A program made the translations under genes and the position numbers. The notes under the pieces are model-generated. The model made no database searches. It was not told where the DNA came from and saw only the letters and a list, made by a program, of their open reading frames with translations. Below, piece by piece: positions 1 through 16,433 of a DNA stretch of 20,731 nt. How positions within the stretch are numbered: position 1 is the stretch's first letter; every line of letters begins with the position of its first letter. This stretch comes from Plantago elongata (taxonomy: Eukaryota; Streptophyta; Magnoliopsida; Lamiales; Plantaginaceae): NCBI GenBank assembly GCA_036897095.1, contig JAYMSP010003185.1, positions 1-20,731 of the forward strand, given 5' to 3'.

Positions 1-290
1 AAATTTCATCCAATGGCTTCTTCATAGCCTCAGTCCTTATGTGAACCTCAAAATTAAGCCACTTATGAGTATTCTTAGGATTAAGGAGAGTAGGCTTTAT
101 TGGTTCTCCATGTCATCATTTGCATATAGATAGAATCTGGAAACTTCTTGTTTACTAGTAAATGTTGTAGCTCAAGAATCCAGTATTCATTCTGGAGATG
201 TATGCACCTGTAGAATGATCGACTTTCATTCGTTTTGACATACTCAATCTGAGCAGCAGCTGGCCTTTCTTCTTGTTCTTTTTCTTATAC

Positions 291-652
291 TCTGTCAAAT
301 TGCATGTTCCTACGTATTCTTCTATTTAGACCTTTCTCCAGTTCTACTTGCTTTCTGGGGTTATTGTTGGAAGTCCCACCTTGAGTAGTCTTGGTTATTC
401 CAGAAGGAGTTCTTCTACTTTCAGCCAGAGGAGCTTTAGAAAGGCTTTCCACTCTTCTTCTCTTTCTGTGAAGTGGATGCTCATCTCTATCGGTCACTTC
501 ATCAACATCATTGTAGTTACTGAGTGGAGACTTACAAGCTTCCTCTCTGTCTTTGATGTCTCCTTCTTTCTTTTCTGGTTCTTCAGAAGGCTTAATTCCT
601 TCAGATATAACAAGGGCCTTGGAACCCCTAGGTATCATGCTTCTTAGCAATG
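291..652 (-). CDS. Possible internal exon of an unassigned gene (partial, low confidence)
   Basis: A minus-strand open frame runs from a possible acceptor (TTGCCTAG, before 652) to a possible donor (GACAGA|GTATAAG, at 291), about 120 codons. The peptide is hydrophilic and charged. It starts near SMIPRGSKALVISEG, has an acidic Glu/Lys patch, then a basic HRKRRRVE run resembling a nuclear-localisation signal. It matches no domain I recognise. The overlapping plus-strand frames look like shadows. It may be a disordered part of a nuclear protein encoded leftwards beyond the window, or a pseudogene, because the next 290 bases on the same strand give only short open pieces. Confidence 0.3.
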
Positions 653-1362
653 CTAGGCAAATTAAGTGCAAAATGCATTCACTCTTGGGGAAAAACAAAT
701 AATTATTATACAATGAACTTCAACGGACAATTAACTTCGTTTCAAGTTGAATCCGGACCAGATAAGCAACATAATAATAATGAAGAAAACAAATGTGGAG
801 CATCTGGATTCATCAAACAACCTGTGAGTGTCATAGTTAAACAATTACAATTGCTCCCGTGGTTTTTCCCCGCTGGACCGGGGGGTGCATCATATATTCT
901 ACTCAACAGAGGTGTAAAGTTGGCAAGACAATGTAAGTGAAGTCATTGTCTACAAATTTTTGTTGGCGGCAAAGAAAATCCAATGAGAGAGTGCAAGTAA
1001 TTATAAGCTATGAACTTCAATGAGCGAACAACTTTGTTTGAAGGCGAATTTGAACCATGTAAGATTCTGGATTCATCAAGACAACTTATAAGTACTGAGT
1101 CTACTGACCTAATTACCATATCAGTAAATCAATCTTGATTCATACATGTATAAGATAATCACACTCTATATTTTTAGAATGCACATAAGGTTGATGTTAA
1201 TAATTTGAACTAATATAACAGTTTATAAATTTTTTTGGACGTACGATTCAATAATGAAAGTTCCAGCAAGACAGAGTTAGTGCAAAACTTATTGGCTTCT
1301 ACATGTTTATGCTAACGGAGAAAACAAATCCAACAAGAAAGGGGACATATATATATTGCTTA

Positions 1363-1485
1363 GAGGACTGAAGGTAGAAATGTTACAGTAGTTGCTGGAT
1401 ACCCAAAATGAGGAGATGAGAAAACATCTGCTGGCCCTGGAATAAGTACAACAGATTCCTCGGAAAGCATTTTATCGAACACCAT
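1363..1485 (-). other. Second exon-like open stretch of the left-edge locus
   Basis: After a plausible acceptor (TTTCTAG) an open frame of about 41 codons starts MVFDKMLSEESVVLIPG and continues PADVFSSPHFGYPATT. Its composition looks protein-like, but no family was recognised. The string GTGTTCGATAAAATGC at its start recurs about 280 bases upstream, at 1749-1764. It may belong to the same minus-strand locus as 291-652. Support is weak. Confidence 0.2.
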
Positions 1486-1765
1486 CTAGAAAGCATTAAA
1501 ATGGAGAGAAGTATTCTAAGCCAACAAGATGACTATGCCAAGAAAGACATGTAAATGAACCATAACAAGTTAAATGAAAGGGTGGCTCAAAGGTTCAAAA
1601 CAGTTAAAAGCCAAAAACGATACATAAAGCCATAGAGTTGTTAATCTTTGTTTTCTTTAAGAAGAAGAGTATGCTGGGAGGAAACTCCAACGTTCCCAAT
1701 AGCAACAAATTCCACAAATTCACACAACATCTCAATATAGAGAAGCTAGGCATTTTATCGAACAC

Positions 1766-2170
1766 TTAATAGGCCAGGCAACACAGGCGCATTGTAATTG
1801 CAACAAAGATATATGTGGCATTAAGAAGATGAAAATCACAGAAGCAACAAATTAATTCAAAGCAACACAATTGCCCAACAATCTGAATACCTGACCACAA
1901 AGTAAACGCCAAAGTTTGGTACAGCAGAGAAATTGCAATTGAAAAAAAGGCGGAGGTTATTTGGGAAAGAACGAGCAATTGATGTGTAAAGTAACCGGTA
2001 TTGTTAATTAATTGGAAAGACAACGCATCGTCTGGTGATTTTGTGGCAACGTTCTGACTGGTGGCGTTTGGATATAGGCCGGAAGAGATGTACCGCAACG
2101 ATTGATGCTCGAGAAACAAGATTCGGAAAAGGGGATGAAGCAAGAAAAATAGAAACGCGATGTCTGAAAA
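1766..2170 (-). other. Possible 5' leader and first intron of the left-edge minus-strand locus
   Basis: The minus strand from about 2170 is pyrimidine-rich, like a plant 5' UTR, and has a candidate donor CAG|GTATTC at about 1893. A frame of 125 codons crosses this stretch but is cysteine- and leucine-rich in its second half, like translated intron. I see no recognisable coding sequence. The stretches 653-1362 and 1486-1765 likewise show nothing I can assign. Confidence 0.2.
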
Positions 2171-3880
2171 TTGTTTTACGCTTTTGTAAAAGTGTTAAGC
2201 AAATTCAGAGTTATTATATTGTTATAATTTTTAAATTAAATTAAATACACTAATAGTATAGTAAAAAGATATGCCCTTTAGTATTTTCTTAAAAGAAATG
2301 TGCAGATTACTATGAATCATATTCATAAATTTCTTATGCTCACTAAAACGTAATTTAAAACTCTGTGGTGTTACATCTCAAACTCCATATTATTAATTAT
2401 CTAACTCTACTACATTCTACTACTAATAAACAAGTACAAGTTAGCTACTTTATCAAATTGGAGTTACAACAAAAAGTAAATGAAGAAAATATGGTAGATA
2501 ATTAACTGTTGCTACACTTCACTTGTTCAACCTGTATATGTAAAAGATTCCATCCAATTTTATTTATTAATTCTCCTTATTTCTAATTCCTTTTATGTGA
2601 ATTACAAGTGTAAACTTATTTAAAGCAGTTTCCGTTTGTGTGTCATTTATATTGATTTTAATATTTATTATATACCAGCCTTTTCGCAGTGAACCTATAT
2701 ATGAATATTATAACTAGCTCGCATGAGGTGGTATAGCTAGTGTACTAATGTTACATAAAAGAAGTAGGGCTCATTAACATGCGACTTAAATGCCCCGATT
2801 TAAATGTTTGAATAGTGATTGAAATTGTGGTGGGATTGTTAAAATTGTGTTTGGTATAGAATTGTAATTTGATATAGTATTTAGGTTTGTTATATATGTA
2901 AAGAAAAATGTTGCTATTGTATAGCCGTTTCGATCTTCAGCATTTAAATGCCATAACAAACATAAAATCTCCGAATAACATCCAAACGGGCATTTAAATG
3001 CTACTCCAATCAGCACCGTAATCTAACAATTATGTGATAATATATGCTAAGTATGTATTGTTATAATGGTGTACGCAATTCAGTAAATTAATTATATGAT
3101 AAGATCTATATTGTTGTAATGTCGTTGATATCTTATTTTATTTTAATGAAAGTTGAAGGGTTCCGTGATGGCTTGCCTCATAAACTGAATTCCATTTTTC
3201 ACGTTTTTCATGATCTAGTGAATGGAAGAACAGTCTAAGGGCTCTCCTGTTGTATGAAGGACACTTTATACGACGAGTACAGAGTTTTAAATTTGTACTC
3301 TCACGCCACAGAAACGAACTAAGCCCCCTTTTGGATAAGTAAGAGCGAGTTGATAATCTCATTACGGCATCATTTTCAAATTTTATTATAATTAAATATA
3401 CTTTGTATTACAATATTATGTTAATATATAATTTTTTAAGTTTCATCATTGTCTTTTTTAATTCTTTTTTATAATACACAAATTACAGTTGCAAAACACT
3501 TCATATATTTGAATTGACGTATAATTTTATATAAAAACACAATGAAAAATGGATTGACGTATAGTTTTTAAATTTGTAATGTATCTAAGTTATGTGGTAT
3601 TGTTAAAAATATTAATTGTACAAAGTAATGTATAATGAGTAAATAATCTTATATTTATAGTATTTAAAATCGAGTTTGAACACGGGTTGAAAAGAAATTC
3701 TGGCTTCGCCCCTGATTAGACTAATACAAGTTTGACAAGTTGTAATACTATATTAACATATTTCGATTCTTTTTCTACAATATTTAATGTGAAAGGGCTT
3801 TTCATTAGAAATTCCTTAATTTATATGGGTCCAAAACATGACAAAAATCTTAATAAACAAGAAAATACGCTACTCTGCAA
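2171..3880. other. Intergenic, AT-rich, upstream of the lipoxygenase gene
   Basis: No gene was recognised. It holds a MITE-like element (2784-3001), a short direct repeat ATTGACGTATA near 3513 and 3553, and the string TTCTGGCTTCGCCCCTGA near 3697-3714, which recurs widely in plant transposable-element ends. Any lipoxygenase promoter elements beyond the TATA box would lie in its right part. Confidence 0.5.
2784..3001. mobile_element. MITE-like element with imperfect terminal inverted repeats
   Basis: The left end (2786 onward) reads TTAAATGCCCCGATTTAAATG. The right end read on the opposite strand gives TTAAATGCCCGTTTGGATG, an imperfect inverted match of about 20 bases. CATTTAAATG recurs at 2941 and 2991. 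The interior includes GTGTTTGG-type sequence common in plant MITEs. Target-site duplications are unclear and the family is not assigned. Confidence 0.35.
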
Positions 3881-3881
3881 C

Positions 3882-3888
3882 TATATAG
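3882..3888 (+). promoter_or_regulatory. TATA box of the lipoxygenase gene
   Basis: A TATATAG-type TATA box lies 74-80 bases before the lipoxygenase ATG, which predicts a 5' leader of about 45-50 bases. No classical CACGTG G-box was noticed just upstream, so jasmonate control cannot be argued from sequence here. Confidence 0.55.
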
Positions 3889-3961
3889 TTGGCTAGCTAG
3901 CTCTTGCAAATATCACCATTTGTATTTTGCAGCTATCTACCTATTCGTTCTGTAAGGATCA

Positions 3962-6900
3962 ATGGAGATCACTACCAACGTAAAAACTCCTCTTTCTGTA
4001 CTTCATCCCAAACACTGCCATTACAACACATACAAACTTCCCTACCGCTCCAACTTCTTCAATCACAAGACGAAATTGCACCGTGTTAGGAAGTACACAA
4101 TAGTCGCAGAAGCTTCCGCACAAGGAGGCTTAGAGAATGTTGTGCAAGCCCAATCCAAATCTACAACATTGTTGAATCTTACCGCGCTTGTAACCGTGAA
4201 ATTTAACCAAGAGTTCAGTTTGAAACGGACGATGAGTCGACTAGTTGACGTTGTCACCGGTGGAGCGGAGGGAGGCGTCATGCTGCAGTTACTTAGTCTA
4301 CAAGTTCATCCCGGTAAACGTCTCTTTTCTAAGTACAGCTCCGTTTATATAACCAACATAATTGTTTGCTTTAATTGTTCGACCTTATCTTCATCAGTTA
4401 AGCTTAAAATCGATTTATGGTTGAATTGGTACCCGGTTGAACATATTCGACCTTTTTTTTGGTTAAAGATGATAAGTTACCTTACTAATAACCTTTAACT
4501 ATTTCGATCGGAGTATATTATTACACTTGTTTGGAACCCAAGTAGCCAATACTAGATCCACAAAAGATCAAAGTAGAAACACAATTACTTATACGATCAT
4601 GTACTAGGCAGAACATATCATTGTTCTTGAGACGGAACGGAGCAATAGGGATCGTCCCGAACCTCTAAAGATATACGGTAGAATAATCATTCAATTTACT
4701 GCCCTTTGAAGTTTGAAGGTCAATAAAGCCAAAGCTCTGCGATGTTCATTCACTAGGCTTGGTTGTGTTATACGATACAACATACATTATATACAGTATA
4801 CGGTAAACATATAATCACTTTTAACGTACAAATTTCAACGCCCCATTCATGAAAAAATATGTTTTAACTTTATAAATGATTTCTCATATTTTATTCAATT
4901 TAATTTTTATTTTATTTAATCTTTCATAAATTGTGTTCAAGGCGAGGAAATTTCAATTTAGATGGTGGGAGTAACAAACAGATGTCTTTAACCACTTGCC
5001 AGTCTAATCAGCTTGGTACGTTTTGTGTGGTCAATTCAAATCTTTATCAACATCAATCGATCATTATCATGTACTCCCACTCATTCCTAACTCCATTTTT
5101 GGTTCGTTCCTATTACATTTTTTTACTCCTTAAATGAATAAAAAATTTATCTTTAACTTTATATATTATATTTTCTACTTTAGTAACTATTTGTACATCA
5201 CTTGTTCATTTTTTTACTTTGTCTTCATTTATCTTAATTTATCAACATCTCTATTACTTTATTCGCTTTTTTTAAAATTTGTGTCCAACTTTTTAGTAGG
5301 ATGAATTCGAAACGGAAATAATATTCATTTCTTAATTTTGTCAAGTAGTATTCTATTGTCCATATTTGTATATCTGTCAATTAGTCTAACTTAATTTGAA
5401 TATGTTGCCATGTGCTCCAAATAGCTATGGTACTGATTAGTGACCCGCCAACACTGTTTCCTTTTTGTCAACACTGTTCCCTTTTGTCAGTGTTTAATGT
5501 TTATTAGGAAACAAAAATATATTACTCCTGTCAATGGTATGTCTGGTCAGAGCCAGAGAGTCACACAAGTTAAACTGGTTGAACCTGTATAACTTTTACG
5601 GTTCAACCTTCTAGCCAATTTTTTTGGACATTACTCTTATCCAACAAAAAGTTAAGTACATGCAACTAGCTTTATACTCGTAAGATAAAAATCTAAGAAC
5701 TAGTTCTAGGCTTCTAACTAATATGTTCCTCAATTGATTGCGAAAGAGACGATGAAGCCGAATGTGAGCAAACAGGTCACATTGCAGTGGTCCAACAATC
5801 GAACGGCATCTGATTCTGAAGCAGATGGCCATACTTACAAGGTGGATTTCAAAATTGATCCCGACTTTGGAACGCCTGGAGCCATTTCCGTGAGCAATCA
5901 ATATCAGGACGAGTTCTTCTTGACGAGTATCTCCGTCCAAGGGAACGTTCACTTTGCCAGCAGATCTTGGATTCAACCTGTTAAGAATAATCCTGACGTG
6001 CGGATCTTCTTCACTAGCCAGGTAAACTTCAACTCACCAATCAGCATATAGTATATAATAAATATGATTGAATTTGTGAGCTACAAACATTCTTAATTTT
6101 TCTACTTTTGTAAACATTAATATTTAATATTCTGCTGATCTGATCTCATTTTCCATCTGCAAAATGCAATTCATAATCACATGTTTATATGTATATGATA
6201 AATTAGTAGTTTGCTTATGTACTCTGTTATCAGGCTTGTTTCATCTTATATATTCTGCAGGCAGCATTCTTTTATTTTCGAGCAAAAACATATATTAGAC
6301 AACAAGTTTTTCGTCAAACTGTTAGTTAAATTTTGTTTCACAGACATATCTGCCTGCAATGACGCCTGGGGGATTGATAGAACTGCGTGAGAGAGAGCTT
6401 AAGAACATACAAGGCGACGGAAAGGGCTTAAGGTTGTCATCTGACAGAATATACGACTATGATGTGTATAATGATATAGGGGCTCCAGATAAAGGGGTGG
6501 ATTATGCAAGGCCAACTCTTGGGGGTGAACTTAATCCCCATCCTCGTAGGTGTCGCACTGGACGTCCATCTACTGCCACAGGTACTTGTGCATAGCATGG
6601 CTGTTAAGTGTTAACCATTATGACATTCGGTTTTTCAATGATCATATTTTCAATTAATCACAAGTTTTATACAGATGGGAGAGCAGAGGTTCCATCAAAT
6701 CAAGCTTATGTTCCCAGAGATGAGGAATATGAGAAGCAGAAAAAGGACTTTATGTTAGGAGGATCGGTAAAAGTTATACTTCGGTACATAATTCCTCTCC
6801 TGATAGCTACAATATTCGGAGAGAAAACATTATATGTTGCAGTTAATAATGAGGACACCAAAAGCAAGAGGAATGTGCGAATTGTGTCTCTGGACGAGAA

Positions 6901-8908
6901 ATTGAATAGAAACCTGGTATTAAATGTTCTTAACAAAGTAAATGGGGTGATAGAGGGAGTCTTCAAGTTAGATCCTCCCAAGTATATTTCCAGTAAGTGC
7001 TAAATGCTAATATTAGTTTGCCTATTCGACTTTTTTGCCTTATAAACATACCTGATATCATACAATAAACTGGCATTTGACAGAGGATCTAGTATGGGGC
7101 TTGTCCGATGAGGAGTTTGGGCGACGAGTTCTTGCAGGGACAAATCCTGTAAGCATAGAGAAGCTGAAGGTAAGCACCAAGATTATGCAATTTGTGTGAG
7201 CATAAGATGATAAGGAATTAATAAAGCTAACAGTATGCTAGCTATTTCTCAGTCTTTTCCGCTTGTAAGCAAGCTTGACGCCTCCATATATGGACCACAA
7301 GAATCAGCACTGAAGGAACAGCATCTAATAGAACATCTTGAAGGAATGTCCATTCAACAGGTAGATGAACTCAGATGATCGATGCAGAACTCAATTCTTT
7401 AGCAGATTGCTCGTTTTCTAATATCTGATATGCTGTTTATGTTCTAGGCATTGGACGAAGATAAACTGTTTGTACTGGACTTCCATGACATGTATCTTCC
7501 CTTTGTTGATAAAATCAATGCAATCGAAGGGCGTAAAGTGTATGCAACAAGAACCATCTTCTTCTTGACTCATCTTGGAACCTTGAAGCCTATAGCTATT
7601 GAGCTGAGTCTTCCATCAGCAAAGAAGGTGGTCACTCCTTCAACTGATGGTACTGCCAGCTGGCTTTGGCAACTTGCGAAAGAACATGTCTGCGCAAATG
7701 ATACTGCCATCCACACACTTGTGAATCACTGGTATTGTCATATGCTTTCAAATTTGTGATCTAACTTGAATGTAAACATGAATAACAGTTTATTTTCTTA
7801 ACTACAGGCTGCGGATACACGCATGCATGGAGCCATTCTTTATATCGGCACACCGAAATCTGAGTGTGATGCATCCCATCTTTAAACTTCTTGAACCCCA
7901 CATGCGTTACCTGATAAAAACGAATGCTTACAGTCGCGGTATTCTCATCAATGCTGGAGCAATTATTGAGACCTTCAATGCTCCTGAAAAGTATTCCATG
8001 CAGCTAAGTTGTGCTGCTTACCGAGACTGGTGGAGGTTTGACCAAGAAGGTCTTCCTACAGATCTTATCAGAAGGTTTCTTAAACTCGCGCACTATAATA
8101 TTAGTCCTTACTAAATATATACAGGACTGTTTTCATAATATCATGTGATTGATGCAGAGGAATGGCAATCCCTGACGCATCAAAGCCCTGTGGAATCAGA
8201 CTCACAGTCGAGGATTACCCTTACGCACAGGATGGCCTCTTAATCTGGGTTGCAACTGAAAACTTGGTGAAAAAATATGTGAAGCACTACTATCCAGAGG
8301 CAGAACTTGTAAAGAATGACACAGAATTGCAGGCTTGGTATGCTGAGGCAATAAACGTTGGGCATGCTGATGTGTGCAACGCTACATGGTGGCCTGAGCT
8401 CTCTACACCAGATGATCTCATCAACATCCTAACGACAATTATATGGACAGTATCAGGTCAACATGCAGTGTTAAACTTTGGCCAGTATCCATATGGTGCT
8501 TACGTCCAAACCCGCCCCTCATTCATGCGGCAGCTGCTTCCCTCGGAGCATGATCCTGACTACAAAAATTTTGTGGAAAACCCAAAAGAGTATTTCTTGT
8601 CGTCTATACCAAGCCTTACACAGAGTGCAAAATACGCAGGTGTGCTTAGTGCAGGATCAGGGCGTTCCCCTGACGAAGAGTACATTGGTGAAAGGAAGGA
8701 TTTGACAAGTTGGTGTGATGACCAAGAAATTTTGGAGGCATTCAACCGGTTTACTGAGGATATTAAGTTAATTGAGAAGGAAATTGCAAAAAGGAATTCT
8801 GATCCACGGCTTAGGAACCGGTGTGGAGATAAGGCGTTCCCTTTTGAACTGCTTATTCCAAGCTCAGGATCAGGGACTACAGGAATACCTAACAGTGTAA
8901 CAGCATAG
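3962..8908 (+). CDS. Chloroplast-type 13-lipoxygenase (LOX2-like), nine exons, complete
   Basis: Exons by hand: 3962-4313, 5747-6021, 6344-6581, 6675-6992, 7084-7169, 7253-7360, 7448-7731, 7808-8074, 8158-8908. All introns are GT-AG, frame holds throughout, and the product is 892 residues, normal for plastid 13-LOX. Plant LOX adds O2 to linoleic/linolenic acid, giving hydroperoxides for jasmonates and volatile aldehydes. Residues 1 to about 50 are Ser/Thr/Lys/Arg-rich and look like a transit peptide. A PLAT/LH2 domain lies at about 70-205, and the catalytic domain follows. [12 protein letters not shown] and RCRTGRP are exact family motifs, and WRFDQEGLP is typical of LOX2-type enzymes. Iron ligands seen: H553, H558, H745, N749 and the C-terminal carboxylate. 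Oddities: the usual Gln before the first ligand is Thr549, the Coffa position is Ser596, the regiospecificity pair is Phe610-Asn611, and the last residue is Ala. The family is certain; activity and 13-specificity are inferred. The start is the first ATG after the TATA box. Confidence 0.93.
4314..5746 (+). other. Intron 1 of the lipoxygenase gene
   Basis: A 1,433-bp GT-AG intron splits the codon for residue 118, joining ...VHP to ETMKPNV.... It is AT-rich with no coding content recognised. Its only local structure is an imperfect tandem pair of about 20 bp at 5449-5487 (unit CAACACTGTTTCC followed by T-runs). The acceptor at 5745-5746 has a weak pyrimidine tract. It was chosen because it is the only nearby AG that keeps frame and restores the family alignment. 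Confidence 0.75.
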
Positions 8909-9055
8909 TCTCTAACTATAAGATCCTGGAAACATATATATGAAAATGCTTTCTTCAAATCAATGCTGATATAATTTGTTCACCAAGTACTCACATAATC
9001 AAACGTGCACACAATCCAAAGCCAACATGTATCACAATATTGAAACCTTACGTTT

Positions 9056-9061
9056 AATAAA
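9056..9061 (+). terminator. Likely poly(A) signal of the lipoxygenase gene
   Basis: An AATAAA hexamer lies 148 bases after the lipoxygenase stop and only 28 bases from the stop of the convergent ALDH gene. It sits between two copies of ATTGAAACCTT. Use of this signal would make the two 3' UTRs overlap. Confidence 0.5.
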
Positions 9062-9088
9062 AAAATTATTGAAACCTTGAGAAAGTTT

Positions 9089-14923
<5,835 letters not shown>

Positions 14924-14981
14924 AAGTGCAAGTACTATTGTCTATTGTGTATTGATGATATTAGCAGCCAGCCCGGCCAGT

Positions 14982-14990
14982 GTTATATAG
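14982..14990 (-). promoter_or_regulatory. TATA box of the ALDH gene
   Basis: On the minus strand CTATATAAC lies about 60 bases before the ALDH start codon, which predicts a leader of roughly 30 bases. The leader has no earlier ATG that competes with the chosen start at 14923. Confidence 0.55.
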
Positions 14991-15731
14991 ACACAAGAGT
15001 TATTTACCAAGTACTATAGCAGAAAACAGAGCATCATGATGATATTGAATAGTATACTACTAGTTGTGAACAAGTGGTACTGTGGTACTGTCTACATTCG
15101 AACATATACTAAGAAAAGACTTGGATTCCATATTTAAATACGAATAATACACACACGGTATGAGAATAATGATGTTTCGGGTTTAACTTTAAGCAGATTA
15201 TAATATATGTTTTAAGAGAAAAATTAATAAAGTAAAAATGAAATTGAATAAAGTAAAAATATTATAATTAAAGTATGAAATTTAATTTTTATTCAAGAAT
15301 GAGAAATCGAAATGAGTGGTTATATAATGGGATGTGAAAATTTGGAATGAAATACAGATGGATAATACGTGTTGTTTATGTATCAGCATGAAAAGTAGAG
15401 TATTGTTTCTTTGTGATATACTACTCCTCAACCGTCCTTCTGTTGAATGAGCAATAAATAGGGGTAGTTACAGGAACCACATTTACCCTGATCTGAACCA
15501 ACAACCATTTTGTAGACTCTTCATTTATGTGACACTGTAATTTTCTCACAGCTGGCGTGATGTTCATGATCACGGTCCGCATTATGGGCGGGCGCAACAA
15601 ACATCACATTACTACTTATGTACGTCTCACAACCCAAATCTATATCAACTACTACGTTACCATTTTCTTTTCTTATTAATGTCTTATATTATTCAACAAC
15701 TCAACAATTTCTATTAGTTTAAATAATACTA

Positions 15732-15743
15732 ATATTTTTAAAT
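15732..15743. repeat. Left target-site duplication of the SINE
   Basis: ATATTTTTAAAT is identical to 15885-15896 and directly abuts the SINE head. Confidence 0.75.
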
Positions 15744-15884
15744 GAAAATCATAAAGTGTTACCAATGAAATAGAGCTGGAGCTAGAAAGATGAGTTGAAA
15801 GGTTCGATTCCTAATGATGATATAAGGTGGTTTAGGAGTAATGTAAGGAGTGTAGTGTAATCTTTACCGTTTCAAAAAAAATTC
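15744..15884 (+). mobile_element. tRNA-derived SINE with perfect target-site duplications
   Basis: A 141-bp element with a polymerase III B-box GGTTCGATTCC (15801-15811), a degenerate A-box region just upstream (around AATAGAGCTGGAGCTAG), and a 3' end GTAGTGTAATCTTTACCG followed by TTTC and a run of eight A. It is flanked by perfect 12-bp direct repeats ATATTTTTAAAT at 15732-15743 and 15885-15896. These are target-site duplications of the LINE-mediated type. The perfect duplications suggest a fairly recent insertion. I cannot name the SINE family. Confidence 0.75.
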
Positions 15885-15896
15885 ATATTTTTAAAT
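15885..15896. repeat. Right target-site duplication of the SINE
   Basis: ATATTTTTAAAT is identical to 15732-15743 and starts three bases after the A-run. Confidence 0.75.
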
Positions 15897-16433
15897 TAAT
15901 TTATAGCCCGTCGAGTAACTCAACGATTTTAGAGAAACAAATAGTAAATATTACGAAATAAAGGATAAAATGCATAATAAAAATAGAAATAGTACAAATC
16001 TGATATTACATCCACTTATGTAATTTATGACCCCTCAAAACTTGATGGGTATCAGAGAAACATATATAAACATGACTCGATATAACATATTTATTTTTTA
16101 AAAAGGACATAAAATAAATATATAAATAAATTAATTAAAGTAGTCAAGTATTTACAATAAAATAAAGTTTAAAAAAGTGCTAACATAATATGCTAATGGT
16201 GATAATTTATTATAAATTATATATTCAAGTCTTCACAGTTTATAAGGTGATAAATTCAAAATTACATTATAATTTGTCAACGACCTCTCTATGTATACAA
16301 ATTTTGTAGTTGAATCATATAAGTTTGTAATTGAGTATGACCTAACCCCAAATCCGTTGAAATCCGACAAATTGTTTATGTATACATACGTGTTGCATAC
16401 ACCTGCGCCCGTCCTAATCTCGATCATAAATCG

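Noticed and set aside
650-940. 96-codon plus-strand frame
   Set aside because: Low-complexity Asn/Gln composition, no domain, and it lies opposite the more exon-like minus-strand stretch.
1766-2143. 125-codon minus-strand frame as a membrane protein
   Set aside because: The hydrophobic half reads like translated pyrimidine-rich leader and intron, and a donor-like site interrupts it.
3138-3362. 74-codon minus-strand frame between the left locus and the lipoxygenase
   Set aside because: No domain, no splice or promoter context, and it lies in AT-rich intergenic DNA with repeat debris.
3697-3714. TTCTGGCTTCGCCCCTGA as a conserved regulatory site
   Set aside because: This string is common at the ends of dispersed plant elements, so it is better read as repeat debris.
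5449-5487. 20-bp tandem pair in lipoxygenase intron 1 as a regulatory element
   Set aside because: A two-copy imperfect short repeat in AT-rich intron is expected from slippage.
8560-8958. 132-codon minus-strand frame over the last lipoxygenase exon
   Set aside because: It is a shadow of a well-supported coding exon on the plus strand.
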